A DNA stretch of 11,927 nt, taken from CAG-390 sp964522215 (lineage in GTDB: Bacteria > Bacillota > Clostridia > Oscillospirales > CAG-272). Shown here piece by piece: positions 6,185-11,927 of the stretch. Every line of letters starts with the position of its first letter. The first letter of the stretch is position 1. The stretch is taken from the NCBI GenBank assembly GCA_964522215.1, contig CAZFVR010000039.1, positions 1 through 11,927 of the forward strand. The letters run 5' to 3'. Under the pieces are notes generated by a model. It made no database searches, was not told where the DNA came from, and worked only from the letters and a program-made list of their open reading frames with translations. The translations under genes and the position numbers were made by a program.

Positions 6185-7158
6185 GCAGGGTGAGCCTCAA
6201 TTACCCGTTGTTTAACGGAGAAAAGATCATAGAAAATGCGGCTGTCACCATTGAAAACGGCATCATTACCGACATTTCGGAAGCGGAAGGCAGGAATGGC
6301 GATTATCTGCTGATGCCCGGACTGATCGATGCACATACGCATATGACCGGTGCATATCAGGTCTCGGACATGTTAGGGAGCGGCGTTGTTGCCACCTGTG
6401 ATGTCTCGGCTCCGCGTGAGCTGATCGAAAATGCCCAAGGGCTTAGGATAATATCCTCCGCAGGTATGACGATGGGCACGCTGAGCGGCAAGGGCTACGT
6501 TAAAAAGTCTATCGAGGGCGGTGCAAGGTACATAAAGGTGCTGCTGTTTGAACCGAATCTTATGCCCCGGGCGGCGCTGAGGAGCATTTGTGCCGCGGCA
6601 CACGAGGAAGACCTAAAGGTAGCAGTTCACGCAACGAGCGTGAGGGCAGAGAAAATGGCAATAGAGTGCGGTGCGGACATTCTGCTTCACGTACCAATGA
6701 AGGAAGAACTGCCCGAAAGCCTTGCCCGAGAGATCGCCGAACGCGGTATTGCGGTTGCGCCAACGCTTGTAATGATGGAGGCCTTTGCGCACAGCGGAAA
6801 GAACGGTTACCTACCCGCGCATTACAAAAACGCGGAAGCTGCCGTACGTACACTTTATGGGTGCGGCGCAGTACTGCTTGCCGCGACCGATGCAAATGAC
6901 GGCAGCTTTGCGCCGGCCGTTGCTTACGGCTCGTCCATGCACCGCGAGATGGAGCTGCTTTGCAAGGCGGGACTTACACCGATCGAGGTCTTGACGGCTG
7001 CCACCGGCAATGTATGCAAGGTGTTCGGCATTGACGGACTTGGCTCTGCCGCAGTCGGCGGGAATGCGACCTTGATATTGGTCGAGGGCAGACCCGACAG
7101 GGATATTACCGCCATCAAACGCGTAAGGCAAATTTGGATAGATGGAGAGCAGAGATAA
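6181..7158 (+). CDS. Metal-dependent amidohydrolase, imidazolonepropionase-like
   Basis: The protein has 325 residues. A small beta-rich N-terminal segment (LFNGEKIIENAAVTIENGIIT) leads to LMPGLIDAHTH. The full set of binuclear-metal ligands of the amidohydrolase superfamily is visible: His52 and His54 (HxH), Lys119 (probable carbamylated bridge, YIKVLL), His150 (VAVHAT), His170 (ILLHVP) and Asp237 (AATDAN). The C-terminus returns to the composite beta domain (AAVGGNATLILVEGRPD...IWIDGEQR). It probably hydrolyses a cyclic amide or a related C-N bond in the cytoplasm; the substrate cannot be read from sequence. At 325 residues it is shorter than typical HutI (about 400), and no other hut gene is nearby, so I do not call it hutI. 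Its ATG overlaps the previous stop, and its stop overlaps the next start (TAATG). Confidence 0.88.
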   Translation: MSRVSLNYPLFNGEKIIENAAVTIENGIITDISEAEGRNGDYLLMPGLIDAHTHMTGAYQVSDMLGSGVVATCDVSAPRELIENAQGLRIISSAGMTMGTLSGKGYVKKSIEGGARYIKVLLFEPNLMPRAALRSICAAAHEEDLKVAVHATSVRAEKMAIECGADILLHVPMKEELPESLAREIAERGIAVAPTLVMMEAFAHSGKNGYLPAHYKNAEAAVRTLYGCGAVLLAATDANDGSFAPAVAYGSSMHREMELLCKAGLTPIEVLTAATGNVCKVFGIDGLGSAAVGGNATLILVEGRPDRDITAIKRVRQIWIDGEQR

Positions 7159-8156
7159 TGAAGATCATTACGATAGAAGAGCATATACCGCTGAAAACGC
7201 TGGGCAGAGCACTTGCTGCATACCCATCCGAGGACGCACGGCGCACCTCGGCGGCGGGCGCGCCCGAGCTGCCGTATTATCCCGATGCGGAGCTTTACGG
7301 CAATATCAAAAAACGCATTGAAAACATGGATAAGCACGGCATTACAAAGCAGATCCTATCAGCCCCGGTCTGCACACAGCTTTTGCCCGCAAGTGAAGCG
7401 AGCATCGTGAGCGCTGCCAATGACGAGCTGGCGGAGATAGTAAAGGAGCACCCCGACCGCTTGGGCGCGTTTGCCACGCTGCCGTGGAAAAATATCGATG
7501 CATCGGTAACAGAGCTTGAGCGAGCTGTTACAAAGCTTGGCTTCCGTGGTGTAGTCCTTGCGGGAAGAGCCTCTGGCGAGGATGCATTTCTTGACGATGG
7601 GGCGTTCCTTCCCATATTGGAGGCGGCGGAAGGTCTAAATGCACCCATCTACATCCACCCCGCACCGCCACTGGCGAGCGTGCAGAAAAGCTATTATGAC
7701 GGCCTTGGCGACAGGCTTAGTGCAAGACTTTCGCTTTACGGCTGGGGCTGGCACAACGAGGCTGGCGTGCAGGTGCTGCGACTGATCCTTTCGGGGGCGT
7801 TTGAGAGATTCCCTAAACTGCAGGTCATTGCAGGCCATTGGGGGGAGATGGTACCGTTTTTCCTTTCTCGCCTCGATCAGGCATTGCCTCGGTCTGTAAC
7901 GAAGCTCGAAAGAACGATAACCGAGACCTTTAGGGAAAACATCTACGTCACCCCAAGCGGGATATTTGACTATCCGCAGTTGAAATTCTGCGTGGATGTG
8001 CTCGGCGCGGATAGGATCATTCACTCGGTGGACTATCCGTTTATCCTCAATGACGGCGCGCGGCAGTTTATTGAAGATGCACCGATAACGGAAAGCGAAA
8101 AGCAGCTTATCGCATATAAAAATGCGGAAAAATTATTTGAAATCAGCCGATCCTAA
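7158..8156 (+). CDS. Amidohydrolase-2 family, gamma-resorcylate/ACMSD decarboxylase-like
   Basis: The protein has 332 residues, the usual length of the family that holds gamma-resorcylate, 2,3-dihydroxybenzoate and aminocarboxymuconate-semialdehyde decarboxylases. The metal ligand pattern fits resorcylate-type members: N-terminal IEEH (Glu7/Glu8, His9), His167 (IYIHP), His227 (IAGHWGE) and Asp292 (SVDYPF). Other family blocks are RLGAFATLPW, LGFRGVVL and the NAEKLF C-terminus. These enzymes usually perform non-oxidative, metal-dependent decarboxylation of hydroxyaromatic acids or hydrolysis of related compounds in the cytoplasm. The start is the ATG at 7158, sharing one base with the previous stop; the frame opens upstream at 7134, but MKIITIEEH matches the family N-terminus. 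The companion MarR regulator is of a class that often senses aromatic acids, which fits but does not prove such a substrate. Confidence 0.88.
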   Translation: MKIITIEEHIPLKTLGRALAAYPSEDARRTSAAGAPELPYYPDAELYGNIKKRIENMDKHGITKQILSAPVCTQLLPASEASIVSAANDELAEIVKEHPDRLGAFATLPWKNIDASVTELERAVTKLGFRGVVLAGRASGEDAFLDDGAFLPILEAAEGLNAPIYIHPAPPLASVQKSYYDGLGDRLSARLSLYGWGWHNEAGVQVLRLILSGAFERFPKLQVIAGHWGEMVPFFLSRLDQALPRSVTKLERTITETFRENIYVTPSGIFDYPQLKFCVDVLGADRIIHSVDYPFILNDGARQFIEDAPITESEKQLIAYKNAEKLFEISRS

Positions 8157-8206
8157 AACATCGATTTACGATCAACTGAATTATTTGAAATATAAAGGGG
8201 AAAGAT

Positions 8207-8647
8207 ATGGCAAGACTTAACGAATTACCTCCTCACGTGCGCCCCGAGGGAGAAGAGCTGGAAAGGTTCCGCGCACGAGTAAAACGACTTGAGACCACGG
8301 ATATGGAGATCTACGGCGATGAACCTTTTGACCCTATCAAGCTCTATGACGAACTCCTTGGTGATTACGAAAACGCATTCCCTAAATATTATGAAAAAAG
8401 GATCCGCCTGCGCGGTCGCGTATCCAAGGTCGGCGCTGATTCCTTTGGCGCCCCCAGCTTTGAGATGACGGATGCCGACGGCTCAAGATGTTACGCGCTG
8501 ATCGTTTTTCCCGACACCGATATTTATGATCGGGTGCGCGAGGGACAGATGGCGGAGATCATCGGTAACGTAGTGTTTATCTTTGAGCCATATGGTCTTG
8601 TAGTAAAGAAGTGTGAGCTTCTTGGCGTGAAGGATATTGAGAATTAA
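8207..8647 (+). CDS. Small OB-fold (tRNA_anti-like) protein 2
   Basis: The protein has 146 residues. An acidic, helical N-terminal third (LPPHVRPEGEELERF...RLETTDMEI) precedes PFDPIKLYDELL and an OB-fold-like core: KRIRLRGRVSKVG (64-76), PSFEMTD, CYALIVFP (95-102), GQMAEIIGNVVFIF, YGLVVKKCELLGVKD. It is homologous end to end to the protein at 5771-6184, so the two arose by duplication and now bracket the two amidohydrolases. There is no signal peptide, so it should be cytoplasmic. The ribosome binding site AAAGGGGAAAG precedes the ATG. The 50-base gap before it is the largest inside the operon from the first OB-fold gene onward, without a promoter I can see. Function unknown; possibilities are an accessory subunit or a ligand-binding protein. 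Confidence 0.8.
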   Translation: MARLNELPPHVRPEGEELERFRARVKRLETTDMEIYGDEPFDPIKLYDELLGDYENAFPKYYEKRIRLRGRVSKVGADSFGAPSFEMTDADGSRCYALIVFPDTDIYDRVREGQMAEIIGNVVFIFEPYGLVVKKCELLGVKDIEN

Positions 8648-8669
8648 AAAATAAAAAAGGAGAAGGATC

Positions 8670-9611
8670 ATGACAGATATAAACAGACTCGGCCTCGGCT
8701 GTATGGGAATGTCGAGCCGCAGAAACCCCGAGGCTTCGATAAAAACCATTCACAAAGCCCTTGACAGCGGCATTACCCTGTTCAACACAGGGGAGTTTTA
8801 CAATGCAGGCGAGAGCGAGATGATCGTTGGCAAAGCTATGCAGGGAGTACCGAGGGACAGCTATTTCCTCTCGGTAAAATTCGGCGTATTGCCTCAGCCC
8901 GGCGGAGGCATCTATGGGCTTGATGATCAGCCGTTTAACATTAAAGGACATCTTGCTTATTCGCTTGCAAGACTCGGCACTGACTACGTTGACCTCTATC
9001 AGCCTGCGCGACAGGATACGGAGATACCCGTGGAGGAAGTGGTTGGCGAAATATCAAAGCTCGTTGAAGCGGGCTATGTGCGCCACATCGGCCTTTCCAT
9101 GGTGGATGCCGAAACACTTCGCCGCGCCTGCAAGGTCCACCACATTCACACTGTTGAGATGTCCTATTCCCTCATCGACCGCAATATCGAGCGTGAGCTG
9201 ATCGAGACCGCCCGCGAGCTTGGAGTTAAGGTCCTTGCCTTTGGCACGATAGGTCACGGACTGTTTGCGGACAATGCGCTTGATAATATTGCAAGCAATC
9301 CTCGTTTTGCGCGCGGTGCGCTCTCCCCCGAGCATATGGATATGCTTAGGGCTGTCAAAGAGATCGCCGACGAAAAAGGCATAGGTCTTTCACAGCTTGC
9401 GCTTGCATGGTCGCTCGCAAAATACGATAATGTCCAAAGCCTTGTCGGCACAACATCGCCCGAGCATCTGCAAAGTGCGATCGATGCTTTGAATATTGCG
9501 TTCACAAAGGAAGATATCGCACGCATCGAAGCGGCCATTCCCGCCGATAGGTTCAGCGGCAGAGGCATGCGCAATTTCCGCTTTACAAACGGACGGATGT
9601 CGCTTAATTGA
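8670..9611 (+). CDS. Aldo/keto reductase family protein with altered catalytic residues
   Basis: The protein has 313 residues and a TIM-barrel aldo/keto reductase sequence: LGLGCMGMS at the N-terminus, KALDSGITLFNT, SVKFG, RLGTDYVDLYQ, VEAGYVRHIGLS, and GIGLSQLALAWSLAKY followed by SLVGTTSPEHLQSA for the NADPH-binding end. In the usual Asp-Tyr-Lys-His tetrad, Tyr44 and Lys70 are kept, but Asp is Asn39 (FNTGEFY) and the His position is Ala113 (YQPARQD). A branch with YQPAR exists in the family, so this is not decay. Such members may still reduce carbonyls poorly or have another role. AAGGAG lies seven bases before the ATG. It is the last gene of the operon and is followed by a terminator at 9654-9689. 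Confidence 0.88.
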   Translation: MTDINRLGLGCMGMSSRRNPEASIKTIHKALDSGITLFNTGEFYNAGESEMIVGKAMQGVPRDSYFLSVKFGVLPQPGGGIYGLDDQPFNIKGHLAYSLARLGTDYVDLYQPARQDTEIPVEEVVGEISKLVEAGYVRHIGLSMVDAETLRRACKVHHIHTVEMSYSLIDRNIERELIETARELGVKVLAFGTIGHGLFADNALDNIASNPRFARGALSPEHMDMLRAVKEIADEKGIGLSQLALAWSLAKYDNVQSLVGTTSPEHLQSAIDALNIAFTKEDIARIEAAIPADRFSGRGMRNFRFTNGRMSLN

Positions 9612-9653
9612 TGCAATTAATGCACAAAGGCACATGCTCGGCCGGCATAGAGG

Positions 9654-9689
9654 GCAGCCCCGACACCTGATGTCGGGGCTGCTTTGCTT
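9654..9689 (+). terminator. Intrinsic terminator after the aldo/keto reductase gene
   Basis: A 12-bp perfect stem (GCAGCCCCGACA with TGTCGGGGCTGC) with a five-base loop CCTGA is followed by TTTGCTT. It lies 43 bases after the reductase stop and closes the transcription unit that begins at 5458. Confidence 0.85.
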
Positions 9690-9755
9690 CCGGCATGACC
9701 CTTGTTATATTAGCTACCGCATTTAAAAAAAGAACTGTATTTTATGCCAAAATGG

Positions 9756-9784
9756 TTGACTTTGCTTCATTTGCATGGTATAAT
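9756..9784 (+). promoter_or_regulatory. Promoter of the TetR gene
   Basis: -35 TTGACT (9756-9761), 17-base spacer, -10 TATAAT (9779-9784). Inverted pentamers TGCAT and ATGCA (9772-9789) flank the -10, and a perfect palindrome GATGTACATC lies downstream (9810-9819); either could be the TetR operator, but the sequence alone does not decide. Confidence 0.75.
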
Positions 9785-9850
9785 ATGCACCGGTGGATAT
9801 GCATTAATTGATGTACATCGCACAAGTTTATCATGTAAAGGGAGTAGGAT

Positions 9851-10471
9851 ATGGCGCCGAAGGTAAAGTTTACGCGGGCGGAATTTGCGCAGGCGGGGTT
9901 GAATATTGTTCGTAAGAAAGGGTTGGCATCCTTGACGGCACAGGCGTTGGCCGAGGAACTTAACAGCTCCACTCGCCCGATCTTTACTTGCTTTGGAACG
10001 ATGGAGGAACTAAAAAAAGAGGTCCTCGCCGCGGCGGAGACAGTCTATAAAAGCTATGAACGCATCGGCCTTGAGCATCCGATCCCGTTTTTTGGCACCG
10101 GGCTTCAGTATATTCGTTTTGCAAAAGAGGAGCCGAAGCTGTATTGCTTGCTGTTTCTGACACCCAATACCGGATACGGCGGAGCTATGGCTGCCATGGC
10201 ACATTTGCAGAACATGGTGAGAGAACCACTGATGCGCATCTATAAGCTGGATGCCAAAGCGGCGGACTTCTATTTTCGGGAGCTTTGGCTGGTGGTCCAC
10301 AGCTTGGCCACCTTGATCGTGACCGGCAACTGCCCTTATTCCGATGAAGAGATCAGCGGGATCCTTACCGGGTTCAGCGTAAGCATTTGCAAGTCCATCA
10401 AGGAAATACCGGGGTTTGCGGACGGAACCTTTGACCGAGATGCTGCTTTTCACGCATTGGTCGCCCGGTAA
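9851..10471 (+). CDS. TetR-family transcriptional regulator
   Basis: The protein has 206 residues. The N-terminal DNA-binding domain is at about residues 7-58: FTRAEFAQAGLNIVRKKGLA, then LTAQALAEELNSSTRPIFTCFGTMEELKKEV, where the helix-turn-helix runs through ALAEELNSSTRPIF. The rest is the helical ligand and dimer domain, with FAKEEPKLYCLLFL typical of one TetR C-terminal type. AGGGAG lies about seven bases before the ATG. It has its own promoter and is separated from the upstream operon by a terminator. No transporter or enzyme gene stands beside it, so its target is unclear; autoregulation through palindromes near the promoter is possible. The Cys in TCFG replaces the more common Tyr-Tyr/Tyr-His after helix 3. 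Confidence 0.9.
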   Translation: MAPKVKFTRAEFAQAGLNIVRKKGLASLTAQALAEELNSSTRPIFTCFGTMEELKKEVLAAAETVYKSYERIGLEHPIPFFGTGLQYIRFAKEEPKLYCLLFLTPNTGYGGAMAAMAHLQNMVREPLMRIYKLDAKAADFYFRELWLVVHSLATLIVTGNCPYSDEEISGILTGFSVSICKSIKEIPGFADGTFDRDAAFHALVAR

Positions 10472-10521
10472 TAAGCCCCAACGACTAAAATTTAAGATCT
10501 TTACAGGGGACCGCAAAAACT

Positions 10522-10992
10522 ATGAACAGAAAAAAATTAATAATAGCTGTAACGATCGTGATTGCACTGATCTTGATCCTTACAATATACATGTTGATCA
10601 AACCCCCAAAATTTACGGTCAGCGATGATGAGATCGCACTGTATATACAATTGGACACAAAAGAGGATATTGGCTTGTTGGTGTTTGATTATATCGCAAA
10701 TGGTACCAAATATAGCGGAGGTACAAGTAATGCGGATAAATCACCGTTAGGGCATGATGAGCAGCTGATAGAGGTCTGGAATCAAGAAAGCTTGAACTGC
10801 TTTGCTGATTCTGTAGAATTATTCATACAGTTTAGGATCATAACAGAATACACCGCCCCAAATTATGAAAACATATATCCGGAGAGCATTACAAGATATA
10901 TGGAGCCTATTTTATTTGAAGCGAATTTTGGAGAGTCTTACTACTTTACCATCACCGGAGATAATATAAGTGGATATACTATAGTAAGGTAA
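10522..10992 (+). CDS. Small membrane-anchored protein of unknown function
   Basis: The protein has 156 residues. A single hydrophobic segment at about residues 7-26 (IIAVTIVIALILILTIYMLI) follows a short basic N-terminus (MNRKK), so the remaining 130 residues should be outside the cell, anchored by an uncleaved signal. The outer part is acidic and rich in beta-forming residues (IALYIQLDTKEDIGLLVFDY, YYFTITGDNISGYTIVR). I do not recognise a family. AGGGGA lies about 11 bases before the ATG, a weak site. It follows the TetR gene by 50 bases and may be cotranscribed with it. Its AT content is clearly higher than that of its neighbours, which hints at a different origin. Confidence 0.6.
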   Translation: MNRKKLIIAVTIVIALILILTIYMLIKPPKFTVSDDEIALYIQLDTKEDIGLLVFDYIANGTKYSGGTSNADKSPLGHDEQLIEVWNQESLNCFADSVELFIQFRIITEYTAPNYENIYPESITRYMEPILFEANFGESYYFTITGDNISGYTIVR

Positions 10993-11032
10993 CGCGTCAG
11001 GCTACTGCGTGAAATTTTGTGTCTAAAAGGTG

Positions 11033-11061
11033 TGGACAATAGCGCTTATTTGTGGTATAAT
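11033..11061 (+). promoter_or_regulatory. Strong promoter with extended -10
   Basis: -35 TGGACA (11033-11038), 17-base spacer, -10 TATAAT (11056-11061) preceded by TGG, giving an extended -10. The start is expected near 11068. No coding start with a ribosome binding site follows; instead a terminator lies about 65 bases on. Confidence 0.75.
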
Positions 11062-11067
11062 CTTTCA

Positions 11068-11137
11068 TGAGTGATCGAGTCCTTTCTGCTGGATGGTTTG
11101 TGGTGATTCTATTTTAGCAGAACTCGGTCACTTTTTC
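11068..11137 (+). ncRNA. Candidate small RNA or leader/attenuator
   Basis: Transcription from the promoter at 11033-11061 would enter a hairpin made of AGTGATCGAGT (11070-11080) plus CTGCT (11086-11090) on the left and AGCAG (11116-11120) plus ACTCGGTCACT on the right, closed by TTTTT (11132-11136). The bulge CCTTT on the left arm and the 25-base loop are unpaired. The result is a roughly 70-base RNA ending in an intrinsic terminator. It could be a stand-alone small RNA, an antisense control RNA of a lost mobile element, or the attenuator of a gene whose start has been deleted. Confidence 0.5.
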
Positions 11138-11159
11138 AATACCCTTGGGCCTCACATCT

Positions 11160-11681
11160 ATTGTATCACTACATTCTCAACAGAGCGTAGCGCTTGACCG
11201 CAAGTTCAAAGAAAAAGAGCTTGCAGCCTTGCAAGCCCGTGATGAAGAATTGGACGGATTGTTTGAGCGTATTTATGAGGACAATGTTTCGGGTAAACTC
11301 CCCGATGATCGCTTTTCCAAAATGTCAAGACGATATGAGGACGAGCAAAAGGAGATATCCGAAAAGATAAAGACCCTCCGCGCTGAAATGGATAAATTGA
11401 GCAGTAAAGCCGTAACGGCGGATATGTTCATTTCCACCGTCCGCAAATACACCAGGGCAAAGGCATTGACGCCGCGTATGCTGAATGAATTGATCGACCG
11501 CATAGAGGTCCATCAGGCAGAGAAGATCGACGGCGAAGGGGTCCAGCACCTCACCATTCATTACAACTGTGTGGGGGCGATATTCATTCCCGAGGTGTTC
11601 CCGCTGCCCGCGCCCGAGGTATCCGTAAATACAAGAAAGGGCGTAGTCGTAAACTACGCACCTTGCCAAGTTGCCATATAA
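11160..11681 (+). pseudogene. C-terminal remnant of a large serine recombinase (DUF4368)
   Basis: The frame carries the coiled-coil region AALQARDEELDGLFERIYED, then NVSGKLPDDRFSKMSRRYED, EISEKIKTLRAEMDKL, and the DUF4368-like end FISTVRKYTRAKALTPRMLNELIDRIEVH followed by HLTIHYNCVGAI. This is the C-terminal third of transposon-type large serine recombinases of Clostridia. The catalytic resolvase domain, the recombinase domain and the zinc ribbon are all missing. The frame can be opened from a TTG at 11145, but there is no ribosome binding site, and the first dozen residues do not look like the family, so the junction is near 11160-11180. It cannot be a working recombinase and marks a decayed mobile element. 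Confidence 0.75.
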
Positions 11682-11686
11682 AGAAA

Positions 11687-11728
11687 GCGAGTGTTCTACA
11701 ACATTTCAAATGCTGTAAGAACACTCGC
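11687..11728 (-). terminator. Long hairpin, terminator-like on the minus strand
   Basis: Arms GCGAGTGTTCT and AGAACACTCGC (11 bp) continue inward as TACA/TGTA and CATT/AATG with one mismatch. On the minus strand the hairpin is followed by TTTCTTTATAT, fitting an intrinsic terminator for leftward transcription. It would end the transcript of the tRNA-like element directly to its right; on the plus strand no T tract follows. Confidence 0.55.
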
Positions 11729-11775
11729 CATGGTTTGAGTGACACGACTTGAACGTGCGGCGCACTACCGGGAAC

Positions 11776-11804
11776 CCCCAAAGCTCGCGCTGCTCGCTTC
11801 GGGG
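11776..11804. repeat. Imperfect GC-rich hairpin with flanking GGGAACCCC direct repeats
   Basis: CCCC-A-AAGC pairs with GCTT-C-GGGG with one mismatch and an 11-base loop. The nonamer GGGAACCCC occurs directly repeated at 11770-11778 and 11802-11810. It lies beside the longer hairpin at 11811-11847, which suggests a REP-like or mobile-element end structure. Confidence 0.45.
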
Positions 11805-11810
11805 AACCCC

Positions 11811-11847
11811 GACCACCCCTCTGCGCCGCAGGCGCAGAGGGGTGGTC
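11811..11847. repeat. Perfect 17-bp GC-rich hairpin
   Basis: GACCACCCCTCTGCGCC and its exact complement flank the three-base loop GCA. There is no T tract, so it is not a simple terminator. Such perfect GC-rich palindromes are typical of dispersed extragenic repeats or element ends. Confidence 0.8.
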
Positions 11848-11861
11848 TCGGACACACGCTC

Positions 11862-11927
11862 AATACATAGCATTTGGTGACGATGATGCATACGAGAGTT
11901 TCACCATTGACGATATGGACGATTATG
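11862..11927 (+). CDS. Possible partial coding sequence at window edge
   Basis: One plus-strand frame reads QYIAFGDDDAYESFTIDDMDDY up to the window end. The acidic, ordered composition looks protein-like, and the frame is open through the edge. No start codon with a ribosome binding site is visible, and upstream the frame runs into the GC-rich hairpins, so it may be a gene whose 5' end was replaced. No family recognised. Confidence 0.2.

Larger units (their letters stand above)
11731..11863 (-). other. tRNA-like element (3' T-arm, acceptor strand and CCA) with GC-rich hairpins
   Basis: Reading the minus strand, 11758-11731 gives a T-stem GCACG/CGTGT closed by a canonical T-loop TTCAAGT, then exactly seven acceptor bases (CACTCAA), a discriminator A and CCA. 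At 11863-11857, TTGAGCG can pair with the acceptor strand with one mismatch, and TGTCCGAG follows, resembling the start of serine-type tRNAs. Instead of D and anticodon arms, the middle holds a 17-bp hairpin (11811-11847) and an imperfect one (11776-11804). At 133 bases it is too long for a normal tRNA. It may be a tRNA remnant used as an integration site, or a tRNA-like RNA. A terminator-like hairpin follows the CCA. Confidence 0.35.

Noticed and set aside
6181..7158. Calling this gene hutI (imidazolonepropionase)
   Set aside because: It has the amidohydrolase metal ligands, but it is shorter than usual HutI and has no histidine-degradation genes nearby.
6924..7337. Minus-strand open frame of 137 codons across the two amidohydrolase genes
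   Set aside because: It opposes two well-supported enzymes that overlap by one base; no ribosome binding site or family features.
10010..10516. Minus-strand open frame of 168 codons
   Set aside because: Antisense to the TetR gene, which has a good promoter, ribosome binding site and helix-turn-helix.

Overview
The window looks like chromosomal DNA of a gut-type Clostridia species (Oscillospiraceae/Lachnospiraceae-like). The grounds are AAGGAG ribosome binding sites, housekeeping promoters of the TTGAAA/TTGACT-17-TATAAT type, a VTC / DUF4956 / Cthe_2159-type gene trio, two SUMF1-/beta-helix-type lipoproteins, and fragments of mobile elements common in that group (a DUF4368 serine recombinase and a group II intron). 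This placement is inference; no rRNA or other taxonomic marker is present.

Left part (1-5008, all minus strand). A MarR regulator (4941-4519) heads a tight operon: a VTC-domain polyphosphate-polymerase-like protein, a DUF4956 membrane protein starting at a TTG inside the VTC gene, and a secreted Cthe_2159-like beta-helix lipoprotein, ending at a strong terminator (1281-1307). Beyond the terminator lies a separate SUMF1-like lipoprotein gene.

Middle (5009-5457). A gene-free spacer holds the decayed 3' end of a group II intron on the minus strand: the C-terminal end of its reverse transcriptase, a domain V hairpin and a domain VI-like tail.

Second operon (5458-9689, plus strand). Its promoter is nearly identical to the MarR promoter on the other side of the spacer, including two palindromic operators around the -10 box. 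Directly behind it is a MarR relic that keeps the N- and C-terminal dimerisation helices but has lost the DNA-binding domain. Then follow OB-fold protein 1, an imidazolonepropionase-like amidohydrolase, a resorcylate-decarboxylase-like amidohydrolase, OB-fold protein 2 (a paralogue of the first) and an aldo/keto reductase with altered active-site residues, then a terminator. The surviving MarR protein is therefore predicted to control both operons.

Right part (9690-11927). A TetR regulator with its own promoter and a small membrane-anchored protein of unknown function are followed by a debris zone. This holds a short promoter-to-terminator unit that may be a small RNA, the C-terminal remnant of a large serine recombinase, and, on the minus strand, a tRNA-like 3' end with an encoded CCA followed by a terminator-like hairpin. 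Two GC-rich hairpins lie inside that tRNA-like unit.
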